From Acidimicrobiales bacterium (GTDB lineage Bacteria > Actinomycetota > Acidimicrobiia > Acidimicrobiales > SZUA-35): a stretch of 64,000 bases of DNA. Every line of letters begins with the position of its first letter. Positions within the stretch are counted from its first letter, which is position 1. The position numbers and the translations under genes are program-made. The notes below the pieces were generated by a model. The model saw only the letters and a list, made by a program, of their open reading frames with translations, did no database searches and was not told the DNA's origin. Below are positions 1-10,233 of this stretch, piece by piece. The stretch spans positions 1 to 64,000 of the forward strand of contig JANQPB010000018.1 in assembly GCA_028285495.1 (NCBI GenBank), in the 5' to 3' direction.

Positions 1-35
1 GCGGCCGGGGTCGGGGTCGGGATGTCGCTGATCAT
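1..35 (-). CDS. N-terminus of an unidentified protein, cut by the window edge
   Basis: An ATG on the minus strand at position 35 opens a frame reading MISDIPTPTPA before it leaves the window. It starts 7 nt after the stop codon of the small membrane protein gene just upstream, so it would be the third gene of the glycosyltransferase operon. Only eleven codons are visible, so no function can be given. The call rests on tight spacing and an open frame and may be wrong. Confidence 0.35.
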   Translation of the reverse strand, partial: MISDIPTPTPA

Positions 36-42
36 GGGCTCG

Positions 43-306
43 TCACCAGTCGCCGTCTCGGTCGGCCCGGTCGGCCGCCTTCACGGCGTAGTGGAAGACC
101 ATGGCCGGGGCCAGCGCCGCCGAGCCGACGAGCAGGAGGACGGTCATCGTCGTGGTCAGGAAGGCGTTGAAGCCGGTGGCCACCGCCCAGAAGAAGAGCA
201 CCGTCGCCACCAGGTAGCAGCCCATGCCGAAGCGGATGCCGAACGACGTCAGCCGGGCGACCTTGGCCCGCCTGGCCAGGACCGGGTCGGCGTCCGGTGC
301 GGTCAT
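43..306 (-). CDS. Small two-helix membrane protein
   Basis: An 87-residue protein with a charged N-terminus (about residues 1-20), then two hydrophobic stretches at about residues 26-46 and 50-72, and a charged C-terminal tail ending KAADRADRDGDW. It looks like an inner-membrane hairpin protein. I do not recognise the family. Its start overlaps the end of the glycosyltransferase gene by 4 nt (ATGA type), so the two are probably co-translated and may act on the same envelope process. Nothing catalytic is visible. Confidence 0.75.
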   Translation of the reverse strand: MTAPDADPVLARRAKVARLTSFGIRFGMGCYLVATVLFFWAVATGFNAFLTTTMTVLLLVGSAALAPAMVFHYAVKAADRADRDGDW

Positions 307-1382
307 CGGCTGCCGCCCGTCAGCTTGTCGACCAGCACCCCGATCTCCGCCGTCATCCGCTCGAGCGAGAGCTCCCGGCTGGCGATGACCCGGTTGGCGT
401 CCAGCGCCGCGGCGAGGGTCGGGTGGCCGGAGGGTCCGGTGCCATCGGCGTCCGGATCGGCGAGGCCGCGGGCCAGGGCGTCGAGCTCGCCGGTCCGATA
501 CCAGCCGAAGCCCATCCGCCGCAGCTCGTCGGCAACGGGGTAGTCGCCGATGACGACCGGGCGTCGGCTCGGGGCGGCCTCGATCGGCGGGTTACCGAAG
601 CCCTCCCAGGTCGACGGGAAGGCGATCACGTCGGCCGCGGCGTACAGGTCGGCCATCGTGATCGTGGCCTGATCGACGGGTTGGCGGCTGATCGGGCACC
701 TGGCCCGCTCGAGGTGGCCGACCAGCTCGGCGCCGTAGCCCTCCTCGGGCGGACCGGGGAGCCAGTAGGTGCCCCCGAGCCGCTCGGCGACTGCGATCGC
801 CCCTGGCACGTTCTTGCGGGCGATGGCCCGGACGGGGTGGGCGATCAGCGGCGTGTCCTCGGCCAGCCCGAGGCGCCGCCTGGTCCCCGCTCGGTCGCCA
901 GCCGGCGGTTCGGGGTCGAAGCCGTTGTAGATCGTCTGGGCCGCGAGGCCCCGCTGCTCGAACTCGTTCTGCGTGAGGCGGTTGATCGTGACGTGCAGCC
1001 AGGCCGGGTCGTCGACCGGCAGCTCGGTGATGCCGGCGAACCGCTCCCGTTGCCAGGGTGGGTCGTGGTGGTGGAGCACCGCAGGGCGACCGGCCAGCGC
1101 CTCGGCCACCACCCGGCTGGCCGGGAGGTTCATCGGGATCGTCAGCAGGTTCTCGACCAGCACGACGTCGGCGTCGCCGATGGCGGCCTCGAACGCCGAC
1201 CGGTCCGGTCGGGTGTCGGCACCGATGGCGAGGCCGGGGAGGAGGTGGTCGACGGGCCCCTCACCGGCCACGGTCGTGGTCGACCAGCCGAGCGACCGCA
1301 GCGCCCGCTGCCACGCCGTCGCGACCACCGAGACGCCGTCGCTCAGCCCGAGGCGGAACGACACGATGGCGCAAGCAGGCAC
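303..1382 (-). CDS. Glycosyltransferase of the GT-B fold, family 4-like
   Basis: A 359-residue protein with the layout of retaining GT-B glycosyltransferases. The N-terminal half ends near an HHHDPPW segment (about residue 105). The C-terminal half holds a nucleotide-sugar site: HPVRAIARKN near residue 190 and FPSTWEGFGNPPIEAA near residues 255-270, which supplies the E-x7-E motif (EGFGNPPIE). It should transfer a sugar from a nucleotide donor in the cytoplasm; donor and acceptor cannot be read. The GTG start is backed by TAGATT on the minus strand (1389-1394 on the plus strand), 6 nt upstream, which suggests a leaderless mRNA. A GH63-like glycosidase is transcribed divergently, so both may handle the same glycan or solute. 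Confidence 0.85.
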   Translation of the reverse strand: MPACAIVSFRLGLSDGVSVVATAWQRALRSLGWSTTTVAGEGPVDHLLPGLAIGADTRPDRSAFEAAIGDADVVLVENLLTIPMNLPASRVVAEALAGRPAVLHHHDPPWQRERFAGITELPVDDPAWLHVTINRLTQNEFEQRGLAAQTIYNGFDPEPPAGDRAGTRRRLGLAEDTPLIAHPVRAIARKNVPGAIAVAERLGGTYWLPGPPEEGYGAELVGHLERARCPISRQPVDQATITMADLYAAADVIAFPSTWEGFGNPPIEAAPSRRPVVIGDYPVADELRRMGFGWYRTGELDALARGLADPDADGTGPSGHPTLAAALDANRVIASRELSLERMTAEIGVLVDKLTGGSR

Positions 1383-1512
1383 CGCATGAATCTACCGGCT
1401 GCGGTACCGTACCGTCCGAGTCGCAGCTGCGGAGCCGTCTGTTGGAGATCAGTCTGGACCACCGTCCCGTGCCGGAGCGCCGGACCGGTCGGGGTCGGCA
1501 ATCGGGGGTGAC

Positions 1513-2694
1513 ATGAGCAGCGGCGGCCCGGTCGGTGGCCCCGGCTCCGGACCGGAGGCGTCCGAGCTCCGCTCCGGGATCGAGGCGATGCTGACCGGGG
1601 CCTGGCGCCGGCCCGGGTTCTGCGTGCCCAACCACGACGTCTACCCGCACCAGTGGCTGTGGGACTCCTGCTTCCACGCCGTCATCTGGGCCGAGCTCGG
1701 CTCGGACCGGGGCGTGACCGAGCTGACCAACGCGCTGGCCCGGCAGGCCGACGACGGCTTCGTGCCCCACATGGTCTACTGGCACGCCCCCGAGCTGCAC
1801 GCCGACTTCTGGGGCCGCCCGGGCTCGTCGGTCATCACCCAGCCGCCGATGTACGGCCATGCGCTGGCCGAGCAGCGACGGCTCGGGCTCGACGTGCCGG
1901 CGGGGTTGGTGGCCCGGGCCCGGGCCGGCCTGTTGCACCTCGGTGGCCGGTCGGCGACGCCGGCCGGCCTGCTGCCGATCCTCCACCCATGGGAGAGCGG
2001 CTGCGACGACAGCCCCCGGTGGGACGACCACCTGCCGGCCGACGCCGAGCGACGGCGGCAGCGCAAGGGTGAGCTGGTGGCGGCGCTCGAGCGAGCCGAC
2101 GGGGGCCACGGGGTGGCCAGCCCGGCGTTCTCCGTCGGGTCGATCGGCTTCAACTCGCTCGTGGCCTGGAACGCCAGGGAGCTGATCGACGCCTTCGACC
2201 AGCCGGACGACGCGCTCGCCCGCCTCGCCGATCGGCTGACGGCCGCGGTGGCCGCCCGATGGCGCGACGGCCGCTGGATCGACGATCCGGGGACCGGCGC
2301 ACCCGGCGGTCCGGACGGCCCCGAGGCGGTCCCGACCGTCGACTCGCTGACCGCGCTGCTGGTCGACCCCCGGGCCGACGGGTTCGAGCAGCTGCTCGAC
2401 CCGGGGGCCTTCGCCGCCCCGTTCGGGCCACGGGGGGTGCACCGGGCCGACGCCACCTACCGGCCCGACGTGTACTGGCGGGGCTCGGCCTGGCCACAGC
2501 TGACCTACGTGCTGATGGTGGCCGCCGAGCGGGCGGAGCGCCCGTCGGCCGCAGCCAGGCTGGCCCGGTGGCTCGTCGACGGGGCCGAGCGGTCGGGGCT
2601 GGCCGAGCACTGGAACCCCGAGACCGGGGCCGGTCTCGGGGCCCGCCCCCAGACCTGGGCCGGGCTGGCGCTGCCGGCCCTCCGTCGCCTCTGA
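1513..2694 (+). CDS. GH63-like six-hairpin glycoside hydrolase
   Basis: A 393-residue protein resembling the (alpha/alpha)6-barrel hydrolases of the GH63 type, including bacterial mannosyl- and glucosylglycerate hydrolases. Visible landmarks are HQWLWDSCFHA (residues 46-56, with the conserved W-D pair), GFVPHMVYW (about 83-91), RPDVYWRGSAWPQ (about 322-334) and EHWNPETG (about 362-369), the usual positions of active-site carboxylates. It has no signal peptide, so it is probably cytoplasmic and acts on a small glycoside or oligosaccharide. A G-rich ribosome site (GGGGGTG) precedes the ATG. It is divergent from the glycosyltransferase. Substrate is inferred only; trehalase-like activity cannot be excluded. 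Confidence 0.7.
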   Translation: MSSGGPVGGPGSGPEASELRSGIEAMLTGAWRRPGFCVPNHDVYPHQWLWDSCFHAVIWAELGSDRGVTELTNALARQADDGFVPHMVYWHAPELHADFWGRPGSSVITQPPMYGHALAEQRRLGLDVPAGLVARARAGLLHLGGRSATPAGLLPILHPWESGCDDSPRWDDHLPADAERRRQRKGELVAALERADGGHGVASPAFSVGSIGFNSLVAWNARELIDAFDQPDDALARLADRLTAAVAARWRDGRWIDDPGTGAPGGPDGPEAVPTVDSLTALLVDPRADGFEQLLDPGAFAAPFGPRGVHRADATYRPDVYWRGSAWPQLTYVLMVAAERAERPSAAARLARWLVDGAERSGLAEHWNPETGAGLGARPQTWAGLALPALRRL

Positions 2695-2722
2695 CGCCCG
2701 CTCGATGGATCGGCCGCTCGCT

Positions 2723-2799
2723 CGGATCGGATCGGTCGAGATCAGCCGGATGTGCGCACGGCCCGGCACCGCCGGATCGGATCGGTCGAGATCAGCCGG
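2723..2799. repeat. Two direct copies of a 27-bp repeat, 50-bp period
   Basis: A 27-bp sequence beginning CGGATCGGATCGG and ending GATCAGCCGG occurs at 2723-2749 and again at 2773-2799. The 23 bp between the copies resemble the 14 bp after the second copy (both contain CGCACG), so this looks like a 50-bp tandem duplication. It lies between the convergent glycosidase and sortase genes. No function is evident. Confidence 0.8.
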
Positions 2800-2812
2800 G
2801 CGTTCGCACGAC

Positions 2813-2854
2813 CGGGATCAGGCGGTCGGGATCAGGCGGCCGGGATCAGGCGAT
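2813..2854. repeat. Three tandem copies of a 14-bp unit
   Basis: The unit CGGGATCAGGCGGT occurs at 2813-2826, 2827-2840 (last base C) and 2841-2854 (last bases AT). The sortase stop codon (TCA on the plus strand, 2832-2834) lies inside the second copy, so the array forms the 3' end of that gene. Copy-number change here could alter the protein's last residues. Confidence 0.8.
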
Positions 2855-4139
2855 CGAGGTGCTCGAAGGCGGTGACCAGGGCCAGGGTGAACGACGGCGC
2901 GGCCATGACGTACGCCGGTCGGCGGCGCCACAGCCGTCCGAGCACCACGGCACCGGCGGCGATCCCGGCCGTGATCGCCGCCCAGCCGGCGGTCGGGGCG
3001 AGGTGCTCCCGTTGCCATCCGAGGTCGTCGACGGCGTGGTCGTCCGGCTCGCCGGCCAGGTGCCCGGCTCGTTCGTCGAGCCCCGGGGCGGCGGTCGGAT
3101 CGGTCGGCTCCGGAGCCGGGACCGCGACCGTGGCCACGGCCGTCGCCGGTCCGGCGATCCACTCGGCCGGTTCCATCGTGGCGCCGGTCGGCGGGGGAGT
3201 GGGAGGCGGGTCGACCAGGGTGGCCGTGACCACGATGCGCTCCCGAGCCGAGTAGAGGGGGTGGCAGGCGGTGAGGGTGACCCGGTGGTCGCCACGGTCG
3301 GCGATCACCTCGACCCGATCGGGTGACACGATCCGGTGCCCGATCGGCTCCTCGTCGCCGATCGCCTGGTCCTCGACGAGGTATGTGAACACCCCGTCCG
3401 GCGTCTCGAGCACGATCTCGTCGCCCGGTTCGAGCTCGTCCAGGTCCCGGAAGGGGGCGCCGTAGGTCGTCCGGTGGCCGGCGATGGCCACGTTTCCGGC
3501 CTGGCCGGGGACGGCCGTGCCGCGGTAGTGGCCGGGTCCGGCCCGGAGGGCCTCCCGGCTGGTGCCCTCGACGACGGTCTTGTCGACCCCGATGGCGGGG
3601 ATGCGCAGGGCGGCGAACGGCTCGCCGGGAGCGGGGGCGACGAACCCGGCCGGCCGAACCGGGGTCGGGGCGTCCACGGCCTCGACGTGGCGGCCCGGAC
3701 CCGCAGCGGCGTGGTCCGGTCCGCGCGCCGATTCGGGGCCGCCGCCGATCAGGGCCGCATCTGCCGGCTCGAACGGCCCGAGCCCGGCCTCGCCGTCTGC
3801 CGGCTCGGCCGGGCCGACCGGGTCGATCCCGCCGACGACCCCGCCAGCCGCCACCCCGGCGGCCGGGTCGTGCCGCGGAGCCACCTCGGTCTCACCGGGG
3901 CCCCGCAGGCGCTCGGCCAATCGGGCCGACAGCTCCTCCTGGGCCCTGGATTCGAACCGCCCCGTCCCCCACAGCTGGTAGGCGGCGAAGGCGAGCAGCA
4001 GGAGCCCGCCGACGAGCAGCATCCGCCCGAGCAGCGCGCCGAGCCACCAGCCGGTCGCCCGGTCGGTGGCGCGCCCCGCGGTCGGCCAGCGGTGTGGCGG
4101 CCGGATGGCCTCCTCGATGGCCGGCGGGACGGTGGTCAT
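2832..4139 (-). CDS. Class E-type sortase with N- and C-terminal membrane anchors
   Basis: A 435-residue membrane-anchored sortase. It has a cytoplasmic N-terminus, a transmembrane helix at about residues 31-56, a Gly/Pro/Ala-rich linker and then the sortase barrel. Catalytic landmarks are VAIAGHRTTYG (histidine), TLTACHPLYS (cysteine) and the arginine of SARERIVV. A C-terminal hydrophobic region follows. Class E sortases are the housekeeping transpeptidases that attach LAXTG-type proteins to the wall of high-GC actinobacteria; no substrate is encoded here. The ATG at 4139 is preceded by GGGAG; an in-frame extension upstream has the composition of antisense to ccmA and was discarded. The extreme C-terminus is built from a 14-bp tandem repeat. 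Confidence 0.88.
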   Translation of the reverse strand: MTTVPPAIEEAIRPPHRWPTAGRATDRATGWWLGALLGRMLLVGGLLLLAFAAYQLWGTGRFESRAQEELSARLAERLRGPGETEVAPRHDPAAGVAAGGVVGGIDPVGPAEPADGEAGLGPFEPADAALIGGGPESARGPDHAAAGPGRHVEAVDAPTPVRPAGFVAPAPGEPFAALRIPAIGVDKTVVEGTSREALRAGPGHYRGTAVPGQAGNVAIAGHRTTYGAPFRDLDELEPGDEIVLETPDGVFTYLVEDQAIGDEEPIGHRIVSPDRVEVIADRGDHRVTLTACHPLYSARERIVVTATLVDPPPTPPPTGATMEPAEWIAGPATAVATVAVPAPEPTDPTAAPGLDERAGHLAGEPDDHAVDDLGWQREHLAPTAGWAAITAGIAAGAVVLGRLWRRRPAYVMAAPSFTLALVTAFEHLDRLIPAA

Positions 4140-4215
4140 CGGCTCCCATCGGACCGTCGCCGCCGGGTTCAAGTCCGAGGGGCGCCTCACCCGCTCATCG
4201 CTATCGTTGGGGGCG

Positions 4216-4965
4216 GTGTCTGATCGGCTCGAGACGATGGCCCCACGGGTGGTGGTCGACCTGCGCAGTGCGATCAGCGTGATCAACCAGTTCCCGGCGC
4301 TCGCCGGGATCGACCTGCAGGTGACCGAGGGCGAGATCGTCCTCGTCCAGGGCCCGAACGGTGCCGGCAAGACCACGCTGCTCCGGCTCTGTGCCGGCCT
4401 GGCCACCCTCGCCGGTGGGTCCGGGACCGTGCTCGACCACGACCTCGATCACGCCGAGCCGCGCCGCCGCCTCCGCCGCGAGGCCGGGCTGCTGGCCCAC
4501 GAGACGTACCTCTACGACGAGCTCACCGTCGAGGAGAACGTGTCGTTCTGGGCCGAGGCCAACCGGGTCGACCCGACCACGATCGATCCGGTGCTCGATC
4601 GCCTCGAGCTGGGGGAGCGGTTGCGGGGCGTCCGGGTCGGCGATCTGTCGGCCGGGCAGCGTCGACGGACGTCGCTGGCGGTGCTGGTGTGCCGTCGGCC
4701 GCGGCTGTGGCTGCTCGACGAGCCACACGGCGGCCTGGACCGGGCCGGCCGTGACCTCGTCGACGACCTGATCCGCCACGCCGTGCGGTTCGGGGCCACC
4801 GTGATGCTCGCCTCCCACGACCTCGATCGGGCCACGGCGGTGGCCACCCGGGTGGTGACGCTGGCCGGCGGCCGGGTCGCCGACAGCGGGGTTCGGCACG
4901 CCGACGTGACCGATGACCGCGAGCGCCCGCTCGATGAGCGCGTTGAGGACCACGATGCTCCGTGA
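4216..4965 (+). CDS. ccmA: CcmA, ATPase of the haem-release ABC module for cytochrome c maturation
   Basis: A 249-residue ABC ATPase, first gene of a ccm operon. Walker A is GPNGAGKTT (residues 46-54), the signature is LSAGQ, Walker B is LWLLDEPHGGLD, and the switch histidine is in ASHDLD. CcmA with CcmB and CcmC uses ATP to release haem-loaded CcmE at the membrane. The identity follows mainly from the downstream genes; alone it would be a generic short ABC ATPase. I chose GTG 4216 because TATCGT at 4202-4207 ends 8 nt before it, as in many leaderless genes in this window; ATG 4237 is the alternative. The C-terminus overlaps ccmB by 11 nt. Confidence 0.88.
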   Translation: MSDRLETMAPRVVVDLRSAISVINQFPALAGIDLQVTEGEIVLVQGPNGAGKTTLLRLCAGLATLAGGSGTVLDHDLDHAEPRRRLRREAGLLAHETYLYDELTVEENVSFWAEANRVDPTTIDPVLDRLELGERLRGVRVGDLSAGQRRRTSLAVLVCRRPRLWLLDEPHGGLDRAGRDLVDDLIRHAVRFGATVMLASHDLDRATAVATRVVTLAGGRVADSGVRHADVTDDRERPLDERVEDHDAP

Positions 4966-5647
4966 CGCCTGGCTCATGGCCCGCAAGGACCTGCGCATCG
5001 AGCTGGCCTCGAAGGTCACCATCGGGCAGATCCTGCCGTTCGGGGCCCTGGTCCTGATCCTGTTCGGCCTGGCCGTGTCGCCCGACCTGACCGTGCTCGG
5101 CACCGACCGTCGCTCGGTGCTGGCCCAGGCCTCGCCCGGGCTGTTCTGGATGGCGGTGCTGTTCGCTGCGCTGCTGACGCTCGGGCGCTCGTTCGCCATC
5201 GAATCGGCCGACGGGAAGCTCGATGCCCTGCGCATGGCCGGGCTCGACCCCGCCGGCATCTTCCTCGGGAAGATGTTGGCCGTCACCGCCCAGCTCGCCG
5301 CCCTCGAGATCGTGCTCGGATTCGGTGCCTTCGTGCTCTACAACGCACCGCTCGCCCGCCCCCTGCAGCTCATCGTCGTCGTCATCGCGGCCACCACCGC
5401 CATCACGTCGGCCGGCACGCTGTACGCCGCGCTCGGCTCTGGATTGCGGGTCCGGGACACCTTGGTGCCACTACTCGTCCTTCCGGTTCTGGCCCCGGTA
5501 CTGTTGGCGGCAGCGCTGTCGACCGAGGCCGCGGTGTTCGGCGAATCGAGCGGCGGCTGGCCCTGGACCCTGCTCCTCGGAGTTTTTGCTCTGCTTTACG
5601 TCGGCGTCGGAATGCTCGCCTTCGGCCCGATCATGGAGGAATCGTGA
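4955..5647 (+). CDS. ccmB: CcmB, membrane subunit of the haem-release ABC module
   Basis: A 230-residue protein with about six hydrophobic segments, beginning MLRDAWLMARKDLRIE, a typical CcmB opening with the conserved basic-acidic stretch before helix 1. It forms the membrane channel with CcmA and associates with CcmC. ATG 4955 is preferred because GAGG lies 6 nt upstream; an earlier in-frame ATG at 4913 would overlap ccmA by 53 nt. The gene overlaps ccmC by 4 nt (ATGA), consistent with coupled translation. Confidence 0.88.
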   Translation: MLRDAWLMARKDLRIELASKVTIGQILPFGALVLILFGLAVSPDLTVLGTDRRSVLAQASPGLFWMAVLFAALLTLGRSFAIESADGKLDALRMAGLDPAGIFLGKMLAVTAQLAALEIVLGFGAFVLYNAPLARPLQLIVVVIAATTAITSAGTLYAALGSGLRVRDTLVPLLVLPVLAPVLLAAALSTEAAVFGESSGGWPWTLLLGVFALLYVGVGMLAFGPIMEES

Positions 5648-6381
5648 ACCGAACCACCGGATCCCGGCTCACCCGCCGACTCGGCGCCCTTGCCGTGGTG
5701 ACGATGGCCATCGCCCTGGCCTTCGGGTTGGTGTTCTCGCCACCGGAGGTCGCACAGCGCGACGCCGTCCGGCTCATGTACCTGCACCTCCCGACGATCG
5801 CCGTCGCCTACCTCGGCTTCTTCATCACGATGGTCGGCAGCATCGTCTACCTGCGCAACGGCTCGGTCTTCTGGGACCTGGTGGCCGGCGCCGCCGCCGA
5901 GATCGGGGTGGTCTTCTCGGTGTTCCTGATCGTCTCCGGGGCGTTGTGGGGCAAACCGACGTGGGGGGTCTACTGGCAGTGGGACCCGAGGCTGACCTCG
6001 ACGACGGTCATGTTCCTCATGTACCTCGGCTACCTGGCCCTCCGCCGCCTCGATCTCCCACCCGACGTCCGCTCCCGCCGAGCGGCCATCCTGGGGATCG
6101 TGTCGTTCGGCAACGTGATCATCGTCCGGTACTCGGTCCAGTGGTGGCGGGGCCTGCACCAGGGCCAGACGCTCGGCGTCGACACCCAGCTCGACGGGCT
6201 GATGCTGTTCTCGCTGTTCCTCTCGCTCGTCGCCTTCCTGCTGGTGGCGGCCTGGCTGCTGATCCACCGGTTCCGGGTGGCCTGGCTCGAGCATCAGCTG
6301 ACCCGGATCGGCTTCGAGCGGGCGCTGGCCGAGCGCCGCGGCGACCTCGGCGGCGGCCGCGTCGGCGAGGAGGCCCGCTGA
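5644..6381 (+). CDS. ccmC: CcmC, haem-handling protein that loads CcmE
   Basis: A 245-residue polytopic protein with about six transmembrane helices. It carries the tryptophan-rich WWD signature of haem handling proteins as WGVYWQWDPRLTS (about residues 104-116). Histidines in the MYLHLPTI segment (near residue 45) and WWRGLHQGQ (near residue 170) match the positions of the two axial haem ligands in CcmC. In System I, CcmC presents haem at the outer face of the membrane for covalent attachment to CcmE. Both ends overlap the neighbouring ccm genes. Confidence 0.92.
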   Translation: MNRTTGSRLTRRLGALAVVTMAIALAFGLVFSPPEVAQRDAVRLMYLHLPTIAVAYLGFFITMVGSIVYLRNGSVFWDLVAGAAAEIGVVFSVFLIVSGALWGKPTWGVYWQWDPRLTSTTVMFLMYLGYLALRRLDLPPDVRSRRAAILGIVSFGNVIIVRYSVQWWRGLHQGQTLGVDTQLDGLMLFSLFLSLVAFLLVAAWLLIHRFRVAWLEHQLTRIGFERALAERRGDLGGGRVGEEAR

Positions 6382-6515
6382 TGCACTGGGAGTTCGTGAT
6401 CGCCGGCTACGCCATCGTGTTCGTCCTGCTCATCGCCTACGCAGCCGCCATCGTGCAGCGGGGCCGGCGCCTCAGCGAGCAGGTGCCCGAGAACAAGAGG
6501 CGCTACCTTGACTGA
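6381..6515 (+). CDS. ccmD: CcmD, small membrane adaptor of the CcmABCD complex
   Basis: A 44-residue open frame beginning MHWEFVIAGYAIVFVLLIAY. It has one transmembrane helix (about residues 5-26) followed by a basic segment with RGRR, the standard CcmD layout. The ATG overlaps the ccmC stop by 1 nt (TGATG), and the end overlaps the ccmE start by 8 nt. CcmD helps release holo-CcmE from CcmABC. Identification is by size, topology and position, since CcmD is poorly conserved. Confidence 0.85.
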   Translation: MHWEFVIAGYAIVFVLLIAYAAAIVQRGRRLSEQVPENKRRYLD

Positions 6516-7059
6516 CCGCCCGATCGACCCATCGAACGCTGATCCGGTTGACGAGTTCGACCTGCCGGACGACGGCGCCTGGCCAGGACCGTCGCTCGAC
6601 CTGACCCCGGCCGAGTACCTCGATCGCCCCCGCCGCCGCTGGCGGAACTGGGCGATCATGGGGGCGTTGGCGCTGGTCGCCGGCTTCGTCCTCGTCCAGG
6701 CGCTGACCAACGCCCGGGTGTTCTTCCTGAACGTCGACGAGGCGGTGGCCCAGCGGGCCGAGCTGGAGGGTGAGACCTTCCGCATGCAGGGCACCGTCGT
6801 CGACGAGCCCCGCACCGGCGCCGACGGCTCCCTGCTGTTCACCGTCGCCTTCGGTGGCGAGGAGGCCCAGATCCGCCACATCGGCGACGAGCCGTCGAAC
6901 CTGTTCGAGCTCGGCGAAGCCGTCGTGGCCGAGGGCCGGTGGGACGGCGAGGTGTTCCTCTCGACCCAGGTGCTGGTGAAGCACTCCGAGGAGTACGTCG
7001 AGGACAACCCCGACCGGGTCGACTACGAGCTCGAAGACACCGCCGAGGACGCCGGCTGA
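6508..7059 (+). CDS. ccmE: CcmE, periplasmic haem chaperone
   Basis: A 183-residue protein with about 45 cytoplasmic residues, one transmembrane helix (about residues 48-66) and a beta-barrel (OB-fold) domain. The haem-attachment region is LVKHSEEY, keeping the histidine and tyrosine of the canonical H-x3-Y motif rather than the Cys variant known from some other bacteria and archaea. The C-terminal tail is acidic (DYELEDTAEDAG). It takes haem from CcmC and hands it to CcmF. The start appears to be TTG 6508 with GAGG 7 nt upstream, overlapping ccmD. Confidence 0.9.
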   Translation: MTDRPIDPSNADPVDEFDLPDDGAWPGPSLDLTPAEYLDRPRRRWRNWAIMGALALVAGFVLVQALTNARVFFLNVDEAVAQRAELEGETFRMQGTVVDEPRTGADGSLLFTVAFGGEEAQIRHIGDEPSNLFELGEAVVAEGRWDGEVFLSTQVLVKHSEEYVEDNPDRVDYELEDTAEDAG

Positions 7060-7080
7060 TCCCGTGACCACACAGACGCC

Positions 7081-9166
<2,086 letters not shown>

Positions 9167-9174
<8 letters not shown>

Positions 9175-9760
9175 GTCGATGATCGAGCAGCCGGTCGACG
9201 GTCCGGGCGAGGAGCCGGCGCCGGCCCCGACGCCGGCGTCCGGCATGGGGCCGGCCCGGATCACGTCGATCGTGGTCGGGGTCGTCGTTGCCGGTCTGAT
9301 CGTGCTGTTCGCCTTCGGCCGCGACGACCCGGAGGCCGACGCATCCGACCTGCTCGGCGCCAGGGCCGCTCCTGTCCAGGGCGAGCTGCTCGACGCGAGC
9401 GGTGCCTTCGACATCGACGATCACCGGGGCTCGTGGGTGCTGGTCAACTTCTTCGCCACCTGGTGCCCGCCGTGCGTGGCCGAGCACCCCGAGCTCGTCG
9501 AGCTGGAGCGTTGGGGGGCCGACCGCGGCGACCTGCAACTGGTCTCGGTGGTGTTCAACGACCCGCCGGACGCCGTGGCCCGGTTCTTCGACGAGCGCGG
9601 CGGCGGTTGGCCGGTGATCGACAACCCGACCGTCGCCGTCGACTGGCGGGTGGCCCAGATCCCCGAGAGCTTCCTCGTCTCCCCGTCTGGCCAGGTCGTG
9701 CTGCACGTCGAGGGTCAGCTGGCCGCCTCCGAGATCAAGCGTGTGATGGAGGGCGAGTGA
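9167..9760 (+). CDS. ccmG: CcmG/DsbE-type thiol-disulfide oxidoreductase
   Basis: A 197-residue membrane-anchored thioredoxin-fold protein. A signal anchor lies at about residues 30-48; the redox site is FFATWCPPC and the cis-proline region is AQIPESFLV. It reduces the haem-binding cysteines of apocytochrome c on the outer side of the membrane, with CcmH. ATG 9167 overlaps the ccmF stop by 8 nt; ATG 9179 is an alternative. The end overlaps ccmH by 1 nt (TGATG). Confidence 0.9.
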
Positions 9761-10233
9761 TGCCGGCCCGGGTTCGGGTGCTCGGCTGGGTCGCGGTCAT
9801 CGCCGCGTCGCTGTCGCTCTCGGTGGTCGCCGCCTTCGACGACGGCGGCGCCGAGACCGACGCCGAGCGGATCGAGCGCCTGTCCGATTCGTTCGCCTGC
9901 CCCGAGTGCCGGGGCCAGAGCGTGGCCGAGTCCAACGCTGCGGTGGCGGCGACCATCCGGCAGTTCATCGCCGACTCGGTCACCGATGGCGCCACCGACA
10001 CCGAGATCAGGGACCAGCTCGTCGCCTCCTACGAGGCCAGGGTGCTGCTGAATCCGCCGGCCGACGGGTTCGCATCGCTCATCTGGGTGCTGCCCGTCGT
10101 CCTTGTCGTGCTCGGTGCCGTCGGCGTCGGGGCCGCCATCACGGGCAACCGGGGCCGGGATCGCCAGGTGTCCGACGAGGACATCGAGCTGCTGGCCAGG
10201 GCCAGGAGCCGATCGGGCGGGGATCACTCGTGA
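9760..10233 (+). CDS. ccmH: CcmH, apocytochrome c thiol reductase component
   Basis: A 157-residue protein with an N-terminal signal or anchor, the CcmH domain carrying FACPECRGQSVAESNA (CxxC redox motif followed by the conserved QS..SNA stretch), and a C-terminal transmembrane helix (about residues 107-128). It corresponds to the short CcmH/CycL form; the TPR part is a separate downstream gene, as in organisms that split CcmH from CcmI. It overlaps both neighbours. Confidence 0.9.
   Translation: MPARVRVLGWVAVIAASLSLSVVAAFDDGGAETDAERIERLSDSFACPECRGQSVAESNAAVAATIRQFIADSVTDGATDTEIRDQLVASYEARVLLNPPADGFASLIWVLPVVLVVLGAVGVGAAITGNRGRDRQVSDEDIELLARARSRSGGDHS

Noticed and set aside
3945..3965. GGATTCGAACCGC looks like a tRNA T-arm
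   Set aside because: It lies inside the sortase coding frame (RFESRAQ), and the remaining tRNA arms are absent.
4160..4185. GGGTTCAAGTCC resembles a tRNA T-arm
   Set aside because: The stem does not pair fully, and no acceptor, D- or anticodon arm is found upstream.
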